Source: Thioalkalivibrio sp. (lineage in GTDB: Bacteria; Pseudomonadota; Gammaproteobacteria; Ectothiorhodospirales; Ectothiorhodospiraceae). From it: a DNA stretch of 5,326 nt. Of this stretch, positions 1-5,326 are shown piece by piece; positions within the stretch are counted from its first letter, which is position 1; each line of letters opens with the position of its first letter. The notes beneath the pieces were generated by a model that was given only the letters and a program-made list of their open reading frames with translations, was not told where the DNA came from and searched no databases. The DNA lies in assembly GCA_003550945.1 (NCBI GenBank), contig PULL01000158.1:1-5326 (forward strand). The letters run 5' to 3'. The position numbers were made by a program, and so were the translations under genes.

Positions 1-278
1 AGCGGCTGCTTGACTCGGCGCTGGCAGAGTCTGCGGAACTCGCGGTGGCTCACGACGGGACACGCCTGCAACCGGTATTTGCGCTGCTCCACCGCTCCCT
101 GCTGGCACCGCTTCGGACCTACCTCGAGGCCGGGGGACACAAGGTCGACGCGTGGTATGCACAGCACCGGATGGCCACAACGGATCTTTCGGACCATCCG
201 GAGGCCTTTGCGAACATCAACACGCCGGAAGATCATGCCGCGCTGGAGAGTGAGATCCTTCGGGGACGCTTGGCGTGA
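1..278 (+). CDS. mobA: Molybdenum cofactor guanylyltransferase MobA, C-terminal part (5' end outside window)
   Basis: MobA transfers GMP from GTP to molybdopterin-Mo in the cytoplasm, giving the bis-MGD form of the cofactor used by DMSO-reductase-family enzymes. The reading frame is open from the window edge (first full codon at 3) to a TGA at 276-278, giving 91 residues, roughly the C-terminal half of a protein usually about 190-210 aa long. The recognisable parts are HDGTRLQPVFALLHR (fragment residues 17-31), which matches the family's 'hDG.r..P.faL..r' segment, and the C-terminal signature DHPEAFANINTPED (64-77), which resembles E. coli MobA DHKDAFVNVNTPEE. The N-terminal GTP-binding glycine-rich loop lies outside the window. 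A GTG at 45 is only an internal Val codon, because the frame stays open upstream of it with MobA-like sequence. The gene converges on the efflux operon and is not part of it. The family call is firm; the symbol rests on C-terminal motifs alone. Confidence 0.87.
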   Translation, partial: RLLDSALAESAELAVAHDGTRLQPVFALLHRSLLAPLRTYLEAGGHKVDAWYAQHRMATTDLSDHPEAFANINTPEDHAALESEILRGRLA

Positions 279-290
279 AAGTCGCGCATT

Positions 291-464
291 CTCCCCTCTC
301 CCGCTTGCGGGACAAGTCCGCCGGGAGCGGATTTCGAACCGCCGCAGGCGGACCCGAAGGGCGGAGGGCAGGATGCCCGGAGTAATGGGGCCGGGGGGCC
401 GGGGGGGCCCGGGGCCAGCGCCGCACCCCCTCCCCAACCGTCCCCCGCAAGCGGGGGAGGGAGA
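291..464. repeat. Hairpin-rich palindromic intergenic element (REP/MITE-like)
   Basis: This fills most of the 257-nt gap between the convergent mobA and RND permease ends. Its outer ends are imperfect inverted copies: a pyrimidine-rich stretch leading into CCCGCTTGCGGG (300-311) on the left, and CCCGCAAGCGGG (444-455, inside a longer C5/G5 palindrome at 442-457) on the right. Between them lies a row of short perfect stems: TCCGC/GCGGA (317-331), CCGCC/GGCGG (339-351), GGGCA/TGCCC (366-378) and CCGGG/CCCGG (399-412). The stem at 317-331 is followed by only three Ts, so it would be a poor intrinsic terminator on the mobA side. From memory, 'CTCCCGCTTGCGGGAG'-type termini are common in dispersed intergenic repeats of GC-rich proteobacteria; that is knowledge, not something this window shows. 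Likely roles are transcript-end protection, bidirectional termination or a non-autonomous mobile repeat. No transposase or target-site duplication was identified. Confidence 0.55.
387..414 (+). other. Potential G-quadruplex-forming G-tract cluster
   Basis: Four consecutive G runs of 4, 6, 7 and 4 bases (387-390, 393-398, 401-407, 411-414) are separated by only CC, CC and CCC. This meets the usual G3+N1-7 quadruplex rule with room to spare, on the + strand. The spacers are C, so the stretch can also fold as GGCC/GGGCCC hairpins, which would compete. It lies inside the palindromic element between two converging genes, on the template strand for read-through from the efflux operon. The pattern is seen directly; folding and function are inference. 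Confidence 0.45.
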
Positions 465-535
465 GTTCAATGGTCGGGGGGGTAGCTTTACCTTGACAGT
501 TCGCGCGGCGCCCAGCAGTCGCCGAGTGCAGCCGC

Positions 536-3500
536 CTACGGGGTGGCTTTTGCTTCGGTGGCGGGGGCGCCCGCCGAGCGGTCGCGGGCGAGGTACAGGT
601 ACACCGCCGGAACCACGAAGAGCGTGAACAGCGTGCCGATGGTCATGCCGCTGGCGATCACCAGGCCCATCGCGAAGCGGGAGCCCGCACCCGCACCCGT
701 GGCGAGCAGCAGCGGCACCATCGCGATCACGGTGGCCGCGGTCGTCATCAGGATGGGCCGGAGGCGCAGGCTCGCGGCCTCCTCGATCGCCTCACGCATC
801 GACCGCCCCTGCATCTGCAGCTGGTTCGCGAATTCGACGATCAGAATGCCGTGCTTCGCGATCAGGCCGATCAGCGTGACCAACCCCACCTGCGTGTAAA
901 TGTTCAGCGAGGTGAACCCGAGGCTGATGAAGACCAGCGCGCCGGCAATCGACATCGGCACGGTCATCAGCATGATCAGCGGGTCGCGGAACGATTCGAA
1001 CTGCGCGGCCAGAACCAGGTAGATCACTACCAGCGCAAAGAAGAAGGTGACTGCGAACTGCGCCCCCTCCGCCTTCAGCTGGCGGGACTGGCCCGCGTAG
1101 TCCACCGTATACCCCGCGGGCAGCACTTCGGCCGCGATCCCGTCGAGCAGGTCGAGCGCCTCGCCGAGGGTGACACCCGGCCGCGGCACTCCCGACAGCG
1201 TGACTGCATTCAGTTGCTGGAAGCGCTGCAGGCGCCGCGGAACCACCGTCTCTTCCAGTGTCACGATGTTGGACAAGGGTACGGGTTCGCCATCCCGAGT
1301 CCGAGTATAGAGCTCGGCCAACTGGTCCGGGTTCAGACGCTCGGTACGCTGCACCTGGGGAATCACCCGGTAGCTGCGGCCGTCCATTGCAAAGCGCCCG
1401 GTAAACGCACCCGCCAGCAACGGCGCGAGGTCGGCATTCAGCGTCGCCATGTCGATTCCCATCTGGGCCGCCTTGTCGCGGTCGATTTTCAGATCGACGC
1501 GCGGCTTGTCGAAGTCCAGGTCGGAATCCATGAAGATGAAACGCCCGCTGGCCATCGCGCGGCCGATGATTTCGTCGGCCAGTTCTCCCAGATTCTCGAT
1601 CGGTCCGGTCGAACCGATCACCATGCTGACCGGGGCGCCACCGCCGGGGCTCGGCAGCGACGGAGGTTCGATCGCGAAGATGCTCAGCGCCGGGATCTGG
1701 TCCAGGCGCGGCTGCAGGTCCTGCTCCAGGATTTCGCTGGTTCTGCGCGTGCGTTCGTCCCAGGGCGCCATCACGAAACCGCCGATCGCCTCGTTCGTCG
1801 CAGGCGTGGCCCCGCCGCCGAAACCGTTCACGATGAAGGTGTTGCGCAGCTCCGGAATCTCGCCCATGAAGCCGTCGATCAGCCTCGTGTTGCGTTCCAG
1901 CTGATCCAGCGCGAGGTAGGCGTCTCCCTCCATGATCGAGAACACGAAGCCCTGGTCCTCCGGGGGCTCCAGCTCGGTGTTGCTGGTGACGAACAGAAAG
2001 TAGCAGGACACCAGCACGATCAATCCGAACACCAGCGTGGTGAAGCGCTCTTCCAGCGCCCCGTGCAGGCGCCGGCGATAACGGGCCTGCAACCCCGAGA
2101 AGCGGGCGTCCAGCCAGGCCTCCAGACGCCCCCCAGGCCGCCCTTTCTCGTGTCCGCGCAGGATTTTCGAGCACATCATCGGCGATAGCGTCAGCGCCAC
2201 CACCCCGGAGATCAGCACCGCGCCCGCAAGCGTGAACGCGAATTCCACGAACAGGGTCCCGGTCAATCCGCCGACGAAACCGATCGGCAGAAACACCGCA
2301 ATCAGCGTGGTGGACATCGCAACAATCGGCCACGCCAGTTCCCGGGCACCCTGGATCGCGGCGTCGAAAGGTCGCATGCCCTCCTCGATGTGCCGGTGCA
2401 CGTTCTCCACCATGATGATTGCGTCATCGACCACGATCCCGATCGCCAGCACCATCGCCAGCAGCGTCAGCAGGTTGATCGAGAAGCCCATCAGCAGCAT
2501 CAGCATGAAGGTGCCGACCAGCGCGAGCGGGATCGCGACCGCCGGGATCACCACGCTGCGCAGGGACCCGAGGAAGAGGTAGATCACGATCAGCACGATC
2601 CCCAGCGCGAGCCCGATGGTGAGGATCACCTCCCGGATCGCGCTTTCGATGTAATCCGTGGAGTCGTAGACGATTTCCGCATGCAGACCCTCGGGAAGCT
2701 GGGGCAGCACGCGGTTGTGGAAGGCCTCGCGCACGTCGGCGATCACGTCCAGCGCGTTGGCGTCCGGAGCCAGCTCGATGCCGATGAACGTGGCGGTCTG
2801 TGCGTTGAAGCGCACGGAGACGTCGTAGCTCTCTGACCCCAGCTCTACAGTGGCGATGTCCTCGAGGCGCACCAGCGCGCCATCGTCTTCGCGCACGATC
2901 AGTTGCTCGAATTCCTCCGGGCGCGAAAGGTCCGTCCCGGCGGTCAGATCGACGGTGACGAGTTGCCCACGGGTGCGCCCTACCGCCGCCAGCACGTTGT
3001 TGGCCTGCAACGCGGCGCGCACGTCGCGACCGGTGACACCGTGGGCAGCCATGCGGTCGGCGTCCAGCCAGATGCGCATCGCGAAGGTTTCGCCACCCAG
3101 GATCTCCGCGCGCTGCACGCCCGTGATCGTCGACAGCTCCGGCTCCACCACCCGGGTCAGGTAGTCGGTGATCTGGTTGTTTGCGAGCCGGTCGGAAAAG
3201 AACGAGAGGTACATCGCGGCAATGCTCTCGCCGACCGACAGCTCCAGCACCGGCTCCTCGGCCTCGACCGGCAGGTCGCCGCGGACCTTGTTGACCTGAG
3301 CCGCGATCTGGGTCAAGGCCTCGTTCGGGTCGTGGTCCAGCCGCAGGTAGGCCTGGATCACGCTGATGCCCGGGACGCTGGTCGAGACCAGGTAGTCGAT
3401 GCCCTCGGCCGCCGCCACCTCGCGTTCCAGTGGCGTGGTCACGAAGCCCTGGATCAGATCAGCGTCCGCCCCGATGTAAGCGGTGCTAACCGTGACCACC

Positions 3501-3628
3501 GCATTCTGGATTTCCGGAAACTGCCGAACGTTCAGGTCAAAGACCGCGCGCATCCCCAGCAGCAGAATGAACAGGCTGACCACGGTGGCCAGCACGGGCT
3601 TGTGGATGAAGATGTCAGTAAAGCGCAT
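536..3628 (-). CDS. RND efflux permease, HAE-1 (AcrB/MexK-like) inner-membrane pump subunit
   Basis: Proton-driven inner-membrane pump of a tripartite efflux system; it works as a trimer, taking substrates from the periplasm and outer leaflet. At 1030 aa it is full length for the family (AcrB is 1049). The order is TM1 (about 10-30), porter half (about 31-333), TM2-TM6 (about 335-485), TM7 (about 529-547), second porter half (about 550-853) and TM8-TM12 (about 855-1013). The proton-relay residues are intact: D401-D402 in TM4 (GIVVDDAIIMVENV), K925 in TM10 (GLIAKHGILIVEFA) and R955 in the RLRPILMT segment before TM11. His926 replaces the Asn found in AcrB. A glycine-rich switch-loop equivalent (GFGGG) starts at 602. 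The opening MRFTDIFIHKPVLATVV and the segment PPSLPSPGGGAPVSMVI (655-671) look closer to MexK than to AcrB. The ATG at 3628 is the natural family start; the only ribosome-site hint is a weak GGAAA. It lies 26 nt after the adaptor gene and ends in TAG. Substrate unknown. Heavy-metal (CzcA) types are unlikely from the TM4 motif. Confidence 0.97.
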   Translation of the reverse strand: MRFTDIFIHKPVLATVVSLFILLLGMRAVFDLNVRQFPEIQNAVVTVSTAYIGADADLIQGFVTTPLEREVAAAEGIDYLVSTSVPGISVIQAYLRLDHDPNEALTQIAAQVNKVRGDLPVEAEEPVLELSVGESIAAMYLSFFSDRLANNQITDYLTRVVEPELSTITGVQRAEILGGETFAMRIWLDADRMAAHGVTGRDVRAALQANNVLAAVGRTRGQLVTVDLTAGTDLSRPEEFEQLIVREDDGALVRLEDIATVELGSESYDVSVRFNAQTATFIGIELAPDANALDVIADVREAFHNRVLPQLPEGLHAEIVYDSTDYIESAIREVILTIGLALGIVLIVIYLFLGSLRSVVIPAVAIPLALVGTFMLMLLMGFSINLLTLLAMVLAIGIVVDDAIIMVENVHRHIEEGMRPFDAAIQGARELAWPIVAMSTTLIAVFLPIGFVGGLTGTLFVEFAFTLAGAVLISGVVALTLSPMMCSKILRGHEKGRPGGRLEAWLDARFSGLQARYRRRLHGALEERFTTLVFGLIVLVSCYFLFVTSNTELEPPEDQGFVFSIMEGDAYLALDQLERNTRLIDGFMGEIPELRNTFIVNGFGGGATPATNEAIGGFVMAPWDERTRRTSEILEQDLQPRLDQIPALSIFAIEPPSLPSPGGGAPVSMVIGSTGPIENLGELADEIIGRAMASGRFIFMDSDLDFDKPRVDLKIDRDKAAQMGIDMATLNADLAPLLAGAFTGRFAMDGRSYRVIPQVQRTERLNPDQLAELYTRTRDGEPVPLSNIVTLEETVVPRRLQRFQQLNAVTLSGVPRPGVTLGEALDLLDGIAAEVLPAGYTVDYAGQSRQLKAEGAQFAVTFFFALVVIYLVLAAQFESFRDPLIMLMTVPMSIAGALVFISLGFTSLNIYTQVGLVTLIGLIAKHGILIVEFANQLQMQGRSMREAIEEAASLRLRPILMTTAATVIAMVPLLLATGAGAGSRFAMGLVIASGMTIGTLFTLFVVPAVYLYLARDRSAGAPATEAKATP

Positions 3629-3654
3629 GGCGGGGTTTCCGATCGCCGCCGGTC

Positions 3655-4767
3655 TCAGGCGTTGCCCGGACGCGGATCCGGATCCTCGCTGGGCTGCGCG
3701 TCCTCGGTGATCTCGACCGGCGTTTCGTTCTGCAGCTTCAGCAGGCCGCTGCTGGCGACCCGCTCGCCCTCCTCCAGTCCGTCGCGAATGCGGATCAGGT
3801 CGCCGCGACGCTCGCCCGTGTGCACGAAGCGCTCGCGCACCCGAAGCTGCCCGTCATCGTCCTCGTAGAGCACGAACACGGAGTTGCCGAACGGGTTGAA
3901 GCGGATCGCCGTCTGCGGCAACACGATCACCGCCTCGGGCTCTCCGGTCGCCAGCGTCACCCGGGCGAACTGCCCCGCGCGCAGCCGCCGCTCGGGATTG
4001 GCCAGGATGGCCTGCACTTCGAAACTGCGCGAATCGGTCCGTACCCGGGGTTCGATCGCGGAAATGCGGCCCTCGAAAGTCTCGGCAAACGCGTCGACCC
4101 GCAGCTGCACCGGCTGCCCCGTGCGTACCTGGCCCAGCCGGCCCTCGGCCAGCGTGAAGTTAACGTAAATCGGATCGACCGACTCGAGGGTTACGATGGG
4201 GTCTCCGGGCGACACGAACTGGCCGAGGTTCACGCGGCGGATGCCGAGCACGCCGTCGAATGGCGCGCGCAGGCTCCGCTGGTTGATGCGCGCCTGCTGC
4301 GCCGCAACCGCCGCCCTGGCCTGTTCCAGTTCGCTGCGGCGGCGCTGCAACTCCGCCTCGGAGATGTTCTGCTCCTCGGCCAGCCGGCGCGCCCGCTGCC
4401 ACTCCTGCTCGGCAAGCCGTGCGGCCGCCTCGAGGCTGACCAGCTCCGCCCGGTCGGTTTCGGTGTCCAGCCGCAACAGCGGGGTTCCCTCGATCACCTC
4501 GCTTCCCGGCTGAAACAGGATTTCGCGGACGATGCCTCCGACTTCGGTGCTGAGGGTGGCACCCTGCACGGCCTCCAGGCTGCCGATCGCCCGGATCTCC
4601 GGCGTCCACTGGTCGATTCGCGCCGACGTGGCCGTGATGGTTGCGGTCGGGACCGGCATCGCGTCGAAGAACGCATCGATCTCGGCGTCAATGAAGGCCT
4701 TGAACCCGAAGATCCCGCCGAACACCACGGTCACGGCGAACAGCATCAGGAAAAAACGTCGGGTCAT
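3655..4767 (-). CDS. RND efflux periplasmic adaptor (membrane fusion protein, AcrA/MexJ-like)
   Basis: Periplasmic adaptor that joins the RND permease to an outer-membrane channel. With the start used here it is 370 aa. A basic start followed by a hydrophobic stretch (residues 5-22, MTRRFFLMLFAVTVVFGGIFGF) acts as an uncleaved anchor or signal; there is no lipobox Cys, unlike AcrA. Next come the first lipoyl half (about 64-100, with EVGGIVREILFQPGSEV), a short alpha-hairpin coiled coil rich in Glu, Arg and Ala (about 101-165), the second lipoyl half (166-195, RAPFDGVLGIRRVNLGQFVSPGDP), the beta-barrel (about 198-275, DPIYVNFTL through RLRAGQFARVTL) and the membrane-proximal domain (about 276-353). 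The tail is acidic and proline-rich. The frame stays open to an ATG at 4872, but those 35 extra residues (rich in Arg, Pro and Ala) do not resemble the family and would bury the anchor, so 4767 is preferred. Neither start has a clear Shine-Dalgarno site. It is the first gene of the operon. No channel gene adjoins it. Confidence 0.94.
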   Translation of the reverse strand: MTRRFFLMLFAVTVVFGGIFGFKAFIDAEIDAFFDAMPVPTATITATSARIDQWTPEIRAIGSLEAVQGATLSTEVGGIVREILFQPGSEVIEGTPLLRLDTETDRAELVSLEAAARLAEQEWQRARRLAEEQNISEAELQRRRSELEQARAAVAAQQARINQRSLRAPFDGVLGIRRVNLGQFVSPGDPIVTLESVDPIYVNFTLAEGRLGQVRTGQPVQLRVDAFAETFEGRISAIEPRVRTDSRSFEVQAILANPERRLRAGQFARVTLATGEPEAVIVLPQTAIRFNPFGNSVFVLYEDDDGQLRVRERFVHTGERRGDLIRIRDGLEEGERVASSGLLKLQNETPVEITEDAQPSEDPDPRPGNA

Positions 4768-5005
4768 CGGAGGCTCGGGAGGGTGTGGCGGGCTCAACGC
4801 AACGTCGCGCAAGAAGGAGGCCAGCCGCGAAACAGCACGGCGCTCGGCGCAGTTGCGTTCCTCGGCCATCATGCCGGAACGGCAGTAACAATGCAGCCCT
4901 GAGGCTGGCAGCCCTGTCGCGAATGAGGTTTCCCGGCACCGGGTTGCCGACAGGGCTTGTCCCGCCAGGGGCGGCCATCGGAGGAGCGGTTAGCGTGAAA
5001 ATACA
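4768..5005 (-). promoter_or_regulatory. Presumed leader and promoter zone of the efflux operon (no confident promoter boxes)
   Basis: This is the non-coding stretch immediately upstream of the adaptor start. The operon's promoter should lie here or slightly further upstream, but no convincing -35/-10 pair can be read. The best AT-rich hexamer on the minus strand is TATTTT (5003 to 4998), with no good -35 at the right distance. A TTGACC (5042 to 5037) has only TGTGCT at a 17-nt spacing. A small bulged stem of TGC-AGCC and GGCTGGCA lies at 4892-4910, directly beside the larger inverted repeat at 4910-4957. The placement is inferred from gene order. Confidence 0.3.
4910..4957. promoter_or_regulatory. 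Perfect 10-bp inverted repeat enclosing a smaller hairpin, upstream of the efflux operon
   Basis: AGCCCTGTCG (4910-4919) and CGACAGGGCT (4948-4957) are exact reverse complements. They flank a 28-nt interior that itself carries CCCG-GCAC-CGGG (4932-4943). No T-run follows on either strand, so this is not a standard intrinsic terminator. It lies 143 nt before the adaptor start. That position would suit a distal operator, an RNA leader structure if transcription starts further upstream, or the remains of a palindromic repeat. Symmetry is seen directly; function is inferred. Confidence 0.4.
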
Positions 5006-5035
5006 GCCACAGAAGCACACGAAAGGCACGGAAAA
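5006..5035. repeat. Three degenerate tandem CAC/GAAA units of about 10 bp
   Basis: GCCACAGAA (5006-5014), GCACACGAAA (5015-5024) and GGCACGGAAAA (5025-5035) are three consecutive variants of one G-CAC-GAAA unit, 9-11 nt each. A phase of about one helical turn and the CAC core are shared with the inverted repeat beginning 18 nt later, so both may be parts of one element. From memory, 'CCACAGA.GCAC..GAAAGGCACGGAAA' strings recur between genes in many unrelated bacteria and yield spurious Cys- and Phe-rich ORFs on the other strand; such an ORF reads MPFVCFCGCIF here. Confidence 0.5.
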
Positions 5036-5053
5036 GGGTCAAAGGGCGTTATT

Positions 5054-5132
5054 AGCCACGGATGGACACGGATACACACGGATAAGGTTTCAATCAAAAA
5101 ACATCCGTGTCCATCCGTGTGTATCCGTGGCT
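5054..5132. repeat. Long inverted repeat: two 30-bp arms, each of three CACGGAT decamers, 19-nt loop
   Basis: The left arm (5054-5083) is AGCCACGGAT, GGACACGGAT, ACACACGGAT. The right arm (5103-5132), read on the opposite strand, is AGCCACGGAT, ACACACGGAT, GGACACGGAT. The arms therefore pair at 26 of 30 positions, and all four mismatches come from the second and third decamers being swapped. The loop (5084-5102) is AT-rich. As RNA or single-stranded DNA it would make a long stem, but no T-tract follows the right arm directly, only CGAATTTT. This kind of 'atccgtgtccatccgtgt' sequence is, from memory, a widespread dispersed bacterial repeat of unknown function. It could be a mobile palindromic element, a protein-binding array in helical phase, or a transcription end structure. 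Confidence 0.75.
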
Positions 5133-5326
5133 CGAATTTTCATCCTTCGGGGCGACCCCCGCAGGGTCATGATCGTTAAGTGCTCGAAAGAATTCTGCTG
5201 TAGAGCTGCCATGATCCTCAACAGCCCTCTTTATGCACTATCCTGTGCAGCAGAAGCGTTGAGATCCGCGTCGCGAGGGTTCGATGTTGCTGCGAATGCT
5301 GAAAAGACAAGCCATCGGCATTGGGA
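5133..5326. other. Unassigned intergenic sequence with weak ORF starts
   Basis: No gene is supported here. A short stem GACCC/GGGTC (5154-5168) follows the inverted repeat. On the minus strand an ATG at 5212, preceded by GAGG with short spacing, opens a 40-codon frame (MAALQQNSFEHLTIMTLRG...) that ends at 5090 inside the repeat's loop. On the + strand an ATG at 5284 (MLLRMLKRQAIGIG...) follows GAGGG and runs off the window, and an ATG at 5211 is also open to the end. None resembles a family I know. The base composition is less GC-rich than the coding part. The next gene may begin just beyond the right edge. Confidence 0.3.

Noticed and set aside
442..457. Intrinsic terminator for the permease transcript
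   Set aside because: The C5/G5 palindrome is strong, but on the minus strand it is followed by ACGGTTGGGG and not a T-run.
493..521. TTGACA (493-498) as a -35 box on the + strand
   Set aside because: There is no -10-like hexamer at 16-18 nt; the following sequence is GC-rich and leads antisense into the permease gene.
10..627. 205-codon open frame on the + strand
   Set aside because: It overlaps mobA in another frame, passes through the hairpin element, and reads into the antisense of the permease end; Arg/Pro-rich with no domain.
851..2188. 445-codon open frame on the + strand
   Set aside because: It is antisense to the RND permease, with His/Arg/Gln-rich low-complexity translation and no recognisable motif.
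792..2333. 513-codon open frame on the minus strand
   Set aside because: It lies wholly inside the RND permease gene in another frame. Its translation is Arg/Gly/Ala-rich with no domain, typical of a shadow frame in GC-rich DNA.
2903..3868. 321-codon open frame on the + strand crossing the permease/adaptor junction
   Set aside because: It is antisense to two firmly identified genes and spans their intergenic gap; composition is that of a shadow frame.
4814..4820. Consensus-like AAGGAGG ribosome site on the + strand
   Set aside because: No start codon lies within the usual distance downstream, and it is antisense to the adaptor leader.
3820..4902. 360-codon open frame on the + strand
   Set aside because: It is antisense to the adaptor gene, is His/Arg/Leu-rich and has no family motif.
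4688..5029. 113-codon minus-strand frame starting MPFVCFCGCIF
   Set aside because: Its N-terminus is the translation of the CAC/GAAA repeat and the rest overlaps the adaptor start out of frame.
5054..5132. CRISPR array
   Set aside because: The repeat units are 10 bp, directly abutting and arranged as an inverted pair, with no unique spacers of uniform length.

Overview
This 5.3 kb, GC-rich window looks like chromosomal DNA from a proteobacterium, most likely a gammaproteobacterium. The basis is the GC-rich codon use, a MobA-type gene, a MexK-like RND efflux pump and dispersed palindromic repeats. The sequence alone does not fix the genus.

Layout. Positions 1-278 (+) hold the 3' end of a molybdenum cofactor guanylyltransferase gene (mobA). 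Positions 279-535 are a non-coding gap between convergent gene ends. It holds a hairpin-rich palindromic element (291-464) with an embedded run of four long G-tracts. Positions 536-4767 (-) hold a two-gene efflux operon, read right to left: a membrane-anchored periplasmic adaptor (370 aa), a 26-nt gap, then a full-length HAE-1-type RND permease (1030 aa). Positions 4768-5326 (559 nt) contain no gene I can support. This stretch has the presumed operon leader and promoter zone, a perfect 10-bp inverted repeat enclosing a smaller hairpin (4910-4957), a dispersed-type repeat built of units of about 10 bp ending in a 30-bp-armed inverted repeat (5006-5132), and about 190 nt of unassigned sequence.

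How the genes work together. The permease uses the proton gradient to export compounds from the inner membrane and periplasm, and the adaptor links it to an outer-membrane channel. No TolC/OprM-type channel gene and no regulator gene lie in the window, so the pump probably borrows a channel encoded elsewhere, as MexJK does. The mobA gene belongs to cofactor biosynthesis and is only a convergent neighbour.

I see no clearly new multi-gene system. The most unusual material is non-coding: the swapped-decamer inverted repeat, the nested palindrome upstream of the operon, and the hairpin and G-tract element between the converging genes.
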